From positions 1-64,000 of the forward strand of contig NZ_BBAI01000009.1 of NCBI RefSeq assembly GCF_001311175.1: a stretch of 64,000 bases of DNA. Reading direction: 5' to 3'. The position numbers were made by a program, and so were the translations under genes. Under the pieces are notes generated by a model. It saw only the letters and a program-made list of their open reading frames with translations. It did not search any database and was not told where the DNA came from. This document shows positions 48,743 to 57,223 of the stretch, piece after piece (position 1 is the first letter of the stretch; each line of letters opens with the position of its first letter). The DNA is from Lacticaseibacillus pantheris DSM 15945 = JCM 12539 = NBRC 106106. GTDB lineage: Bacteria; Bacillota; Bacilli; Lactobacillales; Lactobacillaceae.

Positions 48743-48877
48743 TACGCTTCACCACTTTCTTATTATTTATTCATTGAGTCCAGCTTACTTTTTCAGTGGC
48801 GGGCTGTCTACGCTTTCGGTCAGGTTTACTGACAAGAAAACGTTTACTAAGCAACGTTATGCAAAATTATCAACAAT

Positions 48878-50092
48878 TTACGGCCGGTTGCCCAATTTGT
48901 CGGCTTGCGATTTTGCGGGAAAGATACTGGTATGCGTGGTAGTAATGATGCCACAGATGCCCAAAGCGGCAGCAATGACTGCGGATAGTAGCAGGACCGC
49001 CACGCGGGATGTGATGAGTCCAAACAAAATGGGTCCCACGGCACCTAACAAGTACCCCAAAGACTGCGACATACCGGATAGACGCGCCGTATCCACCGCC
49101 GTCGCAGCTTTTTTTCTGAAACAGGATGATAGCCAGGTTGAACGCGGCCCCGCTACCACAGCCCGCGATTAATGCAGCGACAACATTTGCGGTAAAGTTG
49201 GTGCCGCTAAAGAGAATGCCGAGTACGCCGAGCAGGTAGCCACCGGCGCTAATGGCTACGACGATGGCCTCACCGTGGTGCCGGTAGGCGAGCGTGGGTA
49301 CCAGCAGGGAAAATGGCAGTCCGGCAAACTGGAACACCGTTGTCAGTGTGCTGGCTGCGACTTGACTAAAGCCAGCCGCTACCCAGATTGAGGGCAACCA
49401 CGTTAACAGTGAATAGTAGAGCAGTGATTGTAGACCAAACACCAACATGATTGCCCACGACAATGGCGCGCTCATGATGGGGCGGAGGCGGTCGGTGTTA
49501 TTGCCATTGTTCAACTTACGTGGGTGCCCGTAAAACGGCGCACATAGGGCCCAAAAAAAACGAGGGCGACGATGCTGACGGTCGAGAGTGTGGCCATGGT
49601 CGACCGACTACCAATATGCACGGACATAACGCCGGCAAAGGCCGTGGCTAACGATGCCACGATGCTCATGGTGGTGCTGTAGACGGCGGTTAACGGTCCA
49701 ATTTTGGTGGGAAATTTTTCTTTGATTAAAGCGGGCAGCAACACGTTGCCCCCGGTAATGCCGACACCGACCAGCGCGGTGCCCAGTAGCAACGCCCAAG
49801 CACCGTTGATAATGCGCAGGTAACTACCACCCACGAGGATAATCATCGTTAATAGTAGTGTTTGTCCAGTCCCACGACGGATACCCAGTTGGGCCACGAT
49901 TGGTGACAAGAGAGCGAACATTAACAGGGGGATGGTAGTCAGTAGTCCCGCCAGGCTGGTGGGAAGCTCCGCAGCTCGACGCACACTGTCGAGCATGGGT
50001 GGCATCATCGTGATGGGCAGGCGTAGGTTGGCGCCGATGAGTAAGATTCCGGTAGTGAGTAGAACGGTGGCACGGCGACTGGTTGTGGACAT
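48878..50092 (-). CDS. MFS transporter, CynX/NimT family, two frameshifts
   Basis: About 404 residues and twelve membrane segments over two indels. The N-terminus TTGILLIGANLRLPITMMPP is the CynX-family mark. The frame breaks near 49556 at a run of eight or nine A on the plus strand, after STVSIVALVFF, and continues RPIMSAPLSWAIMLVFGLQS. It breaks again near 49112 at TTTTTTT, after LAIILFQ, and continues ARLSGMSQSLGYLLGAVGP. The start at 50092 has GGAAGG 10 nt upstream. The family includes cyanate and nitroimidazole transporters; the substrate is unknown. Confidence 0.87.
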
Positions 50093-50365
50093 GGGCAAAG
50101 TACCTTCCTTGGTTATCTGTTGGTTTCAGGTTACCACACGCGTTGCCCGCTGACGTTTTTTTTGTCGTTACGGGCTGCATTTCGGTGCTTCCCCAAGGCT
50201 GGATTATTGTGGTCGTGCCTAGCTTTGAAGTCAAACGGTATGTTTTTCAAATTGGCAACTGTTATTCCCCTGGTTATGGTGGGGCCATCACGCATTAGCT
50301 CGAAGCGGTTTGCAGGTATGGGGCGGGGTGGTGTGTGAAAATTCACTTTAATTGGGGGAAGCTTG

Positions 50366-50908
50366 ATGGAACGGCAAGAGTTAAGGGACTTGAAGGCGGC
50401 GATTGATGATGATCGGCTCCTTGAACAAAATTTTATGCGGTATATCCGCATACCACGGCGCTTAATTGGCCTCTACAATATCCGCGGTTTTGACCGCGCG
50501 GACTGGTATCAGGAGGCGCGGATTGCGCATCTAACGGCGGTACGACAGTTTGACGGTGATGGGGGATCGCAATTTGGCTGTTACTACCGCATGATCCTGT
50601 CGGCACATTTCTACTCCTTGATGCGCCGGGCGATGGCCCAAAAGCGGATTGGAGATTTGTACGCCCAGCCGCAGGGCATTGTCGGTGAAGAGGAAGAGGG
50701 CATTGGTGGTGGCCAGTATCCGCGCCATAGTTCGGTTGAGGGTGACTGCGTAATTCGGGCTGGTATTGAAGAGCTGTGGGGTCGGTTGAGCAGTACCGAG
50801 GCCGAGGCCCTGCGGTTAACGTTGTCCGGCAGACAGAGCACAACTCGTCGGCACCGCCAGGCGATGGGGCGGGTGCGGGCAAAGATGGTAGAGTTTTTGT
50901 ACGCGTGA
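50366..50908 (+). CDS. Alternative sigma factor, SigH/ComX-like
   Basis: A 180-residue sigma-70-family protein with a region 2-like segment (LIGLYNIRGFDRADWYQEAR, then FGCYYRMILSAHFYSLMRRA) and a C-terminal helix-turn-helix-like region (RLSSTEAEALRLTLSGRQST). In lactobacilli the competence sigma factor sits upstream of rpmG-secE-nusG, exactly as here. In that role it directs transcription of late competence genes, and comFA-comFC lie 3-5 kb downstream. ATG 50366 follows GGGGGAAG. Sequence divergence is typical for this family. Confidence 0.82.
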   Translation: MERQELRDLKAAIDDDRLLEQNFMRYIRIPRRLIGLYNIRGFDRADWYQEARIAHLTAVRQFDGDGGSQFGCYYRMILSAHFYSLMRRAMAQKRIGDLYAQPQGIVGEEEEGIGGGQYPRHSSVEGDCVIRAGIEELWGRLSSTEAEALRLTLSGRQSTTRRHRQAMGRVRAKMVEFLYA

Positions 50909-50953
50909 AGATTGTCTGGAACCAAGCGCTAATGTCCGGCCTTCGTTAAACAT

Positions 50954-51187
50954 GCGGGTGCGCGGGGTACTGCGACTTTGTGGACCACTCCACGGTGACC
51001 GCTGCTAGGGCGAAACCTCCAACCGCAAAAACCGCGGTTTCCGGTGCGACTTAGAGCCTGCCTGCCAAGTACGGGCAGCCAGTCTCTAAGCTCGTCGCGC
51101 CGTACATCGCTGCGCTCTTACGGCGGCAAGCCCCCAACAGCGGTCACCGTTCCGGGTCCAGTCGTCTCCGCACCCCACGGCACCCGC
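50954..51187. repeat. Family C palindromic element with private outer arms
   Basis: Outer arms GCGGGTGCGCGGGG and CCCCACGGCACCCGC pair with mismatches. GGTGACCGCTG pairs with CAGCGGTCACC, followed inward by GGCGAAACCTCC, AACCGC/GCGGTT, TTAGAG/CTCTAA and GCCGTACATCG/CTTACGGC hairpins. The inner core matches other family C copies while the outer arms do not. Confidence 0.8.
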
Positions 51188-51287
51188 CCCGGCTAGAACC
51201 ACACTTACGAATGGGTTTATGGTCGATGGGCTATTAAATCCCACTATAGTGTAAGTTGGTTGCATAACTTACCAACTATCGGGACCC

Positions 51288-51350
51288 CGCGGGTGGATGT
51301 TGGGACGGAGGCGTAGGACACGTAAGCCGCAGTCCCAACGGCCACCCGCG
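51288..51350. repeat. Family B remnant: outer stem only
   Basis: CGCGGGTGGATGTTGGGAC (51288-51306) pairs with GTCCCAACGGCCACCCGCG (51332-51350), two mismatches. The interior is reduced to a GGCGTAGGACACGTAAGCC stub. Confidence 0.82.
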
Positions 51351-51492
51351 GTTTTGTAACCACCAAACCTTCTAACTGCAGTGACTTAACTGTAGTGATT
51401 ACGCTATGGTCTATGGTTGGGTTGGCGAAGTGGTTGCGACTCCGCGGGCACTCGTGGTAAACTGTTGAGGATATTATTAGAGGAGGTGCGCC

Positions 51493-51643
51493 ATGAGTGT
51501 CCGCAAAGTAGCGATGGCATGCAGCGTGTGCGGCCACCGGAATTACTTTATTCCGGAAAAAAAAGGAGCGCACCGAGCGCTTAACGTTAAATAAGTTTTG
51601 TAAGTACTGCGGTAAAGTCACGCCGCATCAGGAAACACGGTAA
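51493..51643 (+). CDS. rpmG: 50S ribosomal protein L33, one frameshift
   Basis: A 49-residue ribosomal protein. [20 protein letters not shown] begins the product, and after PEKK the frame must shift at a run of eight A (51557-51564) to give [17 protein letters not shown] and the end HQETR. Both CxxC pairs (CSVC, CKYC) are present, so this is the zinc-binding form. ATG 51493 follows AGGAGGTGCG. The order rpmG-secE-nusG is conserved. The break removes an invariant part of a ribosomal protein, so a sequence error is likely. Confidence 0.92.
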
Positions 51644-51653
51644 GGAGATAGCT

Positions 51654-51848
51654 ATGAACTTCATCAAGGGTGTATTTCACGAAATGAAAATGACAACCTG
51701 GCCGACATGGAAGGAAAACCGTCGCGACACCACGACGGTTATCATCACGTCGATTATCTTTGCCGTTTACTTTGCATTGTGCGACTGGGCAATCACTGCT
51801 ATTTTGGAGAAGTTTGTTTTTTTAGCTAATCCAGCGTCCTGCTCGTGA
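51654..51848 (+). CDS. secE: Preprotein translocase subunit SecE
   Basis: A 64-residue single-span subunit of the SecYEG channel. An amphipathic N-terminal helix (NFIKGVFHEMKMTTWPTWKE) is followed by RRDTTTVIITSIIFAVYFAL and one membrane span. The last nine residues after EKFVF are unusual. The codons lie in GTTTTTTT; with one T fewer the frame would stop at once after EKFVF, so the C-terminal extension may be an artefact. ATG 51654 follows AAGGAGATAG, 10 bp after rpmG. Confidence 0.93.
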   Translation: MNFIKGVFHEMKMTTWPTWKENRRDTTTVIITSIIFAVYFALCDWAITAILEKFVFLANPASCS

Positions 51849-51954
51849 CAACGTACGGATAATTTGTTAAGATTAAAGCATCTTGAAACCAATACCCACG
51901 GGTGGCGGTTTTTTTTATTTGCTCACGCGCATCGCGATTGAAAGGAAGACAACA

Positions 51955-52497
51955 ATGGAATCATCTTCAAAGCAATGGTACGTACTACATACGTACGCTG
52001 GTTACGAAAACAAGGTTAAAACTAACCTCGAGTCCCGAGCCGCCTCAATGAACATGGAGGATTACATCTTCCGCGTTATTGTGCCAGAAGAAGAACAGCA
52101 CAAAATTAAGGACGGCAAGGACAAGGTTGAGGTTGAAAAGACCTTCCCTGGTTACGTTCTGGTCGAGATGGTGATGACGGACGAATCATGGTTTGTGGCC
52201 CGTAACACGCCTGGCGTAACTGGCTTTGTCGGCAGTCATGGTGGTGGGAGTAAGCCCGCTCCGCTGATGCCTGATGAGGTGGAGAAGATTCTACGCGAAA
52301 TCGGGATGAGCACGCGGAACTTGGACGTTGAGTTTGCGGTTGGCGAAAAGGTGCAGATTATTGATGGGGCCTTTTCCGGAATGGCCGGCACCGTTACGGA
52401 AGTCGACAAGGAACACTACAAGTTACGCGTTAACATCGAAATGTTTGGCCGCGAAACGAGTGCGGAACTCGACTTTGCCCAGGCTGACAAATTCTAA
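51955..52497 (+). CDS. nusG: Transcription termination/antitermination protein NusG
   Basis: 180 residues, uninterrupted. The N-terminal NGN domain (WYVLHTYAGYENKVKTNLES, FPGYVLVEMVMTDESWFVAR, NTPGVTGFVG) is followed by a KOW domain (VGEKVQIIDGAFSGMAGTV). It binds RNA polymerase and modulates pausing and termination. ATG 51955 follows AAAGGAAG. The expected rplK-rplA genes do not follow; instead a long hairpin and the minus-strand yigZ gene are found. Confidence 0.97.
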   Translation: MESSSKQWYVLHTYAGYENKVKTNLESRAASMNMEDYIFRVIVPEEEQHKIKDGKDKVEVEKTFPGYVLVEMVMTDESWFVARNTPGVTGFVGSHGGGSKPAPLMPDEVEKILREIGMSTRNLDVEFAVGEKVQIIDGAFSGMAGTVTEVDKEHYKLRVNIEMFGRETSAELDFAQADKF

Positions 52498-52525
52498 ATT
52501 AATTGGTCAAACCAAAAAGGGGCTG

Positions 52526-52632
52526 TGCCAAAAGGCGGTTAGCTCCCGATATACAAGACGCATCAGTGAAAATCCCGAACTTAGGATTTCTGCTGATGCC
52601 GTCTTTTATGTTAGGGAGCTGCCTTTTGGCGC
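52526..52632. repeat. Long imperfect palindrome after nusG
   Basis: GCCAAAAGGC-GGTTAGCTCCC pairs with GGGAGCT-GCCTTTTGGC, and inside it AAGACGCATCAG pairs with CTGATGCCGTCTT, then AAATCC with GGATTT. The whole is about 107 bp with a small apical loop. It may act as a bidirectional terminator for nusG and yigZ or be a small mobile palindrome; it is unrelated to families A-C. Confidence 0.75.
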
Positions 52633-52698
52633 GCGACCACGATGTATCGTTTGTGTGCTAAAGGCTTCTATCACAATCCCTTTTTATTTATGTGTAAT

Positions 52699-53335
52699 TT
52701 AACGCACGGGTACGGGCACCTCAACAATCCGTTGATCGCCCGTAACGATGGTTGCACGGCCGTTCGTTAGTTCCGTGAGCTGCGCGGTCACCGCCGTAAT
52801 GTCTGCCGCCGGTACGTAGACGGTGGTGGTCACGTCCGCCAAGAATGTGGGTTCCTCCTCGGCCCAGCCATGTTCGGCCAAGAACGCTGTTAGTGGCTGA
52901 TAGGTAGCGTAATCAACCGTAATGTGCAACGCGATGCGTGGCTCGAGCGCGACGATGCCCAGAGCCTGAATCGCGGTTGTGACCGCTTGGGTGTACGCCC
53001 GAATTAGTCCGGAAGCCCCCAACTTAACGCCGCCAAAGTAGCGGGTGGTCACGGCAGCCGTATCGGTCAAATTGTGTACTTGAAGGCCTCGCAAAGTGGG
53101 TGCACCGGACGTGCCGGAGGGCTCACCGTCGTCGCTAGCGCGTTCAATCAGCGGTGCGTCCCCGAAACGGGCTGCGCTGACGTTGTGGTTAGCCTTTTTG
53201 TTGGCTGTGCGCGCCTCGGCCACAAAGTCGTCGAATTCGTCTTGGTTATGTACGCGGCGAATGGTCGTGATGAACCGCGATTTTTTTGATTATAATTTCG
53301 GCACTGCCATTTTTGGCGATAGTTTTTGCGACCAT
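52699..53335 (-). CDS. yigZ: YigZ/IMPACT family protein, N-terminal frameshift
   Basis: About 212 residues: an N-terminal UPF0029/IMPACT domain with SRFITTIRRVHNQDEFDDFV, HNVSAARFGD, DDGEPSGTSGAPTLRGL and TRYFGGVKLGASGLIRAY, plus a C-terminal DUF1949 ferredoxin-like domain. The first codons from ATG 53335 are separated from the rest by one extra A in a run of seven (near 53284). The function is not established; a role in translation control or protection of ribosomes is proposed for the family. It is divergent from comFA, as in Bacillus. Confidence 0.9.
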
Positions 53336-53367
53336 TTCGGCTAAATCTCCTTTTGAGGTGATACAGA

Positions 53368-54681
53368 ATGGTTGAAACGGATTTATGGCCCGCACTGGCT
53401 GGACAACAACTAACTGAACGTGAGGCCATTAATGCGGGCATTCCCGCCAATAGTTTAGCACAAGTACCCGCCGTGTCCGCTGTTGAGGCAGACAAGCATG
53501 GCTGGCAATGTGCTCGTTGTCAGGCATGGTCGCCGGCAAAGGTGTCTACTTTGCCAGCAGGATGGGGTTACTGCGCGGAGTGTATCGTGCTCGGTAGGCT
53601 AACGAGTCAGGACAAACTGTACCGGTTCCCGCCCGATTCGAAGCCCGAACAGCCAAATCTTACAATGACGTGGTCGGGACAGCTAACCCCGGAGCAGGAC
53701 CGTGTGGCGCGGGAGCTGATTGGAGCGTTTAAAGCTGGAGAACGCCGATTATTGTGGGCGGTAACTGGCGCTGGCAAAACGGAAATGCTCTTTCCCGTCA
53801 TTGAGCACGCATTACGCACGGGCGGGCGGGTGGCCATCGTGTCCCCGCGGGTTGACGTGATTCTGGAACTGGCCCCGCGTCTGCAACAAGCATTCGCGGA
53901 TGTTGAGCAGGTTGTGCGCTACGGCGGTACCGGCCCCGCGGCCTCCGTCCCCCTAGTGCTGGCGACGACGCACCAGTTGCTGCGGTACCGGGCGGCCTTT
54001 GCACTAGTGGTCGTCGACGAGGTGGATGCCTTCCCCTACACAACGGAACCGATGCTGGCGCGCGCGGTTGACCAGGCCGCGGCCGGTGCCGTGCTCTACC
54101 TAACGGCGACACCTGGAGCGGACTTGCTGCGACAGGTGCGCCGCCATCAACTCGCCGTTAGCTACCTGCCACGGCGATTTCACGGGGCGCCTTTGCCTGA
54201 ACCACGGGTCACCCTCGCGCCGGACGGTGGGGTGGGGATGCCCGGCCGGTTAGTGCGTTTGGTGCGGGAGGTGATGAGCAAAGACGGTTCGCAAGTCATG
54301 ATCTTTGTGCCGGCGATTCGACAGCTGCAGCGCGTGCAAACGGCGCTGGCTAACCGCGATATCCCCGCGGAGACCGTCTATGCCGGCGACCCCCGGCGTG
54401 CAGAGAAGGTCCAGGCATTCCGCAAAGGGCAACCGCGGGTACTTGTGACGACCACCATTCTGGAGCGGGGCGTCACCATCTACAATTGTGCCGTCATGGT
54501 TCTGCACGCCGATACTGCTTTGTTTGGCGTATCCGCTCTGGTGCAGATGGCCGGACGGGCTGGACGCGACCGGGACCACCCCGATAATTCGGTGTGGTAC
54601 GTATGTACGCACTATACGGTGAACATTCGGGGCGCGTTGCGGCAGATTAAGCACCTCAATGCGCGTGGTGCGGACAAATGA
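53368..54681 (+). CDS. comFA: Competence helicase ComFA
   Basis: 437 residues, uninterrupted. It drives single-stranded DNA through the competence pore. A zinc site (CARCQAW ... YCAEC, about residues 51-76) precedes the helicase core: Walker A WAVTGAGKTEM, DEAD-like VVVDEVDAFPY, SAT-like YLTATPG, and motif VI QMAGRAGRDRDHPDN. ATG 53368 follows GAGGTGATA. It overlaps comFC by 4 nt. The gene pair would be expected to depend on the SigH/ComX-like factor encoded at 50366. Confidence 0.95.
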   Translation: MVETDLWPALAGQQLTEREAINAGIPANSLAQVPAVSAVEADKHGWQCARCQAWSPAKVSTLPAGWGYCAECIVLGRLTSQDKLYRFPPDSKPEQPNLTMTWSGQLTPEQDRVARELIGAFKAGERRLLWAVTGAGKTEMLFPVIEHALRTGGRVAIVSPRVDVILELAPRLQQAFADVEQVVRYGGTGPAASVPLVLATTHQLLRYRAAFALVVVDEVDAFPYTTEPMLARAVDQAAAGAVLYLTATPGADLLRQVRRHQLAVSYLPRRFHGAPLPEPRVTLAPDGGVGMPGRLVRLVREVMSKDGSQVMIFVPAIRQLQRVQTALANRDIPAETVYAGDPRRAEKVQAFRKGQPRVLVTTTILERGVTIYNCAVMVLHADTALFGVSALVQMAGRAGRDRDHPDNSVWYVCTHYTVNIRGALRQIKHLNARGADK

Positions 54682-55352
54682 GGTGCTGCTTGTGTCAGCG
54701 TCCGTTAACTCAAAGCTGGTCGTTAAAGTTATTGCTGAGCGCTGAGCCGCTGGTTCCACCGAGCTTGTGTAGTGAGTGTCGCGGGGGCTTCACCGTCATC
54801 GATCAGGAAAATATTTGTGCGGGGTGTGGACGGCCGCTGGTGGACCGTTTATGCAGTGATTGTCAGTATTGGCAACAACGTGACGGCATTAGCCTGCATA
54901 ATCGGGCCGTGTATCACTATAACGACAATCTGAAGGACTTGATGCACCAATACAAAGCTGTGGGTGATTACCGGTTGCACGTGGCCTTTCAGTCTGACCT
55001 CATGGGCCTGTGTCGGCGGGTTGGGCGGTTAGTGCCACTCACAACCGAGCCGGAGCATTTTGCGCGCCGGGGGTTCGACCCGGTGTTGGGATTGTTCGGT
55101 CACCTACCACTGTGGCCGTGCTTGGCAAAGGGCAACACCGACCAACCCCAGGCCCGCAAAAAACGGGGGGCACGCTTGCGGACACCGCAGAGCTTTACAT
55201 GCACGGCGACCTTGAGTGAATTACAACGGGTGAAACATATTTGTTTAGTCGACGATTTGTACACGACAGGTACAACCCTCCATCACGCCGCCGCAGCGCT
55301 ACGTGACGCGGGTTACCGCGGGCAGATTACTTCCAGAACATTAATTCGGTAA
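54678..55352 (+). CDS. comFC: Competence protein ComFC, phosphoribosyltransferase-like
   Basis: 224 residues, uninterrupted. N-terminal double zinc ribbon (CCLCQRPL, CSECRGGF, CAGCGRPL, CSDCQYW), followed by HQYKAVGDYRL and a PRT-fold C-terminus with the PRPP-binding loop LVDDLYTTGTT. It works with ComFA in DNA uptake. The start ATGA overlaps the comFA stop. No frameshift, so the competence pair appears functional. Confidence 0.95.
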   Translation: MRCCLCQRPLTQSWSLKLLLSAEPLVPPSLCSECRGGFTVIDQENICAGCGRPLVDRLCSDCQYWQQRDGISLHNRAVYHYNDNLKDLMHQYKAVGDYRLHVAFQSDLMGLCRRVGRLVPLTTEPEHFARRGFDPVLGLFGHLPLWPCLAKGNTDQPQARKKRGARLRTPQSFTCTATLSELQRVKHICLVDDLYTTGTTLHHAAAALRDAGYRGQITSRTLIR

Positions 55353-55371
55353 CAACTTTGTGAAAAAGATA

Positions 55372-55400
55372 ATTGTTTCACTAGCCGGGTAACGGTATAA
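55372..55400 (+). promoter_or_regulatory. Promoter of hpf
   Basis: TTGTTT, 17-nt spacer, TATAAT (55395-55400). A short dyad GTGAAA/TTTCAC overlaps the -35. Confidence 0.7.
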
Positions 55401-55436
55401 TGAATTTAAGGAAGTTAAGCGCTTCCGCATTTACCC

Positions 55437-55459
55437 GTCACCGTTGAGTAACGGTGACC
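55437..55459 (+). promoter_or_regulatory. Hairpin in the hpf 5' leader
   Basis: GTCACCGTT, loop GAG, AACGGTGAC (about 9-10 bp) ends about 5 nt before the AAAGGGGAGAGG ribosome-binding site. It could modulate translation or mRNA stability. Confidence 0.5.
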
Positions 55460-55476
55460 GAAAGGGGAGAGGTTTT

Positions 55477-56042
55477 ATGCTTACTTACAATGTACGTGGT
55501 GAGAACATCGAGGTTACCGAGGCGATTCGGAACTACGTGGAAAAGCGTATCAACAAGTTGAATAAGTACTTCAACGAGGGTGCACAGGCGATTGCGCATG
55601 TGAACCTGAAGGTCTACTCCAACAAGCAGGCCAAGGTCGAGGTAACGATTCCCATGCCGTACCTAACGTTGCGCGCTGAGGAAACGAACCCAGACCTGTA
55701 CGCGTCGATTGACCTGGTGACGGATAAGTTGGAACGCCAGATCCGTAAGTTTAAGACCAAGATTAACCGGAAGTCCCGCGAAAAGGGCTTTGCCGACTTG
55801 GTGGAAACGCCTGAGGAACCAGATTTGGAAGAGGCCGACGATGATTCAACGGACGCGGCCGACCTGAACGTGTCCGGACAAAGCGGGTAGCGTTGAAGCC
55901 GATGGACTCCCAGGAAGCCATCTTGCAAATGGACATGTTGGGCCACAACTTCTTCATCTTCGAGGATGCGGAAACGAACGGCACGAGCATCGTGTACAAG
56001 CGCCGCGATGGCCGGTACGGTTTAATCGAAACCGACGAATAA
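55477..56042 (+). CDS. hpf: Ribosome hibernation promoting factor, long form, one frameshift
   Basis: Dimerises 70S ribosomes into 100S particles in stationary phase. About 188 residues. The N-terminal domain ([20 protein letters not shown] to RKSREKGF) is continuous. The linker is Asp/Glu-rich. The C-terminal dimerisation domain ([35 protein letters not shown]) lies in another frame, entered near 55870. ATG 55477 follows AAAGGGGAGAGG. The order comFA-comFC-hpf-secA-prfB is the Bacillus order. Confidence 0.93.
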
Positions 56043-56053
56043 TTGAACATTTT

Positions 56054-56092
56054 ACGGGCGGACTCCCTTTGCGGGGAGCCCGCTTTTTGGTG
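56054..56092 (+). terminator. Terminator after hpf
   Basis: GCGGACTCCC pairs with GGGGAGCCCGC and is followed by TTTTT. Confidence 0.85.
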
Positions 56093-56097
56093 TGGTA

Positions 56098-56136
56098 TGG
56101 CGGCAGCGTAGGCCGGGCTGGTGAACTGCGGCTTAT
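56098..56136. repeat. Fragment of a family C arm
   Basis: GGCGGCAGCGTAGGCCGGGC then TGGTGAACTGCGGCTT is the reverse complement of the right middle shell of the element at 56711 (GCCCGGCCTACGCTGCCGCC). It is unpaired here and directly precedes a family B copy. Confidence 0.65.
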
Positions 56137-56142
56137 GTTCGG

Positions 56143-56446
56143 TGTGAACACGCGGGTGGAGTTTGGGGTTGCGGCTTACGTACCCTCCGCCGTGATTGCT
56201 ACACCCGCACGCTCCAGCCCGTGCCGGGCTTCCCACGAATCTTGGAGCCAAAGGAGCCCACTTTGTCTCCAAGATTTGCCGCTGTAACTCGCTGCGCTCC
56301 TAGGGCTGGCTCCGCCAGACCGTCGAATTAACTCCCAGTAAGGTGCTAAAGCACCAACTGGAAGTAAACGCACAGCGCTTTGGGGTTGCAGCAGCCACGT
56401 CTCCGGGCACGATGCCTCCACCCCAAACCCCGCCCGCGGTTCCCGA
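56143..56446. repeat. Family B palindromic element carrying hairpin modules
   Basis: Outer arms GGGTGGAGTTTGGGGT and ACCCCAAACCCCGCCC; inner TCTTGGAGCCAAAG/CTTTGTCTCCAAGA. The GCTGTAACTCGCTGCG/CGCACAGC loop holds a compound insert: CTAGGGCTGGC/GCCAGACC (56300-56321), then TTAACTCCCAGTAAGGTGC/GCACCAACTGGAAGTAA (56327-56366). This is the same insert as in the family A copy at 41652, in reverse orientation. Confidence 0.87.
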
Positions 56447-56710
56447 TACGTCGTGGTGGTTACTCTTCTTCCGAGTGCAAATGCTAGGCTGTCAGGCCTA
56501 GGCGTCCTCCCACCCTAGGAATAAAACGTGGGGAGGTGGAAGTCGGCATAATCGGCGCGTCAAGGGGTACCCATTCAGGTCAAACAGTATTCTGTAACAG
56601 CTGCTGAATTATATTTGAGCGGTATGTGCTTCTGACATGACGAATGACAGTCCCGGCTAGTTTATTATGGAGGTCTAACACCGGTAATGGTCTTACATCC
56701 GCGTAGTGAC

Positions 56711-57096
56711 GGGTGCCGGCAAAGCGGTGGCGGGGTGGAGGTGTCGTTTCCATAGTTGTGGTTGCTACAAAAGTAGTGTGAGGCCGCGTCGGTCGGGTTG
56801 GTGAGTGGAGACGTGTGGGTCGGAGCGGTGGCCACTGCCGGGGTGTAACGCCGTAGGAACGTAGTGACGTACGGCGCGACGAATTCTGAGACCGGCCGGC
56901 GGGTTTCCGGGCAGGCTCAGAATCGCACCTCCAACTCGCATGCACTTAGCGAGTTGGAGGTTTCGCCCTAGCAGTGGATTACCGCGGAGTGCCCACGAAA
57001 GCCGTAACTCACCAGCCCGGCCTACGCTGCCGCCGACCACTACCGTAGCAATCACGGCGCAGGGCACGTAAGCCGCAACCCCACCGCCACTTTGCT
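56711..57096. repeat. Family C palindromic element, full three-shell form
   Basis: Outer arms GCAAAGCGGTGGCGGGGT and ACCCCACCGCCACTTTGC. Middle shell GTGGTTGCTAC.../GTAGCAATCAC and CGTCGGTCGGGTTGGTGAG with CTCACCAGCCCGGCCTACG. Inner shell GGCCACTGC/GCAGTGG, the GCCGTAGGAACG/CGTACGGC and CTGAGAC/GGCTCAG hairpins and AACTCGC/GCGAGTT. It separates hpf from secA. Confidence 0.87.
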
Positions 57097-57223
57097 TGCA
57101 CAACCATGCCAGTGGATACGCACGTTACAAAAATGTTACCTTCCATTAGTACAAATGCAATGGTATCAATGTTACAATTAGCAAGATGCTGTACGCACTT
57201 CTAGTGTGGGAGAGGATTTACTA

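Noticed and set aside
51802-51848. SecE C-terminal extension as a new domain
   Set aside because: The nine extra residues follow a run of seven T, and one T fewer gives an immediate stop at the usual family length.
53260-53367. ComX box upstream of comFA
   Set aside because: TGCGACCA only partly resembles known competence boxes and overlaps the divergent yigZ start; not supportable from one site.
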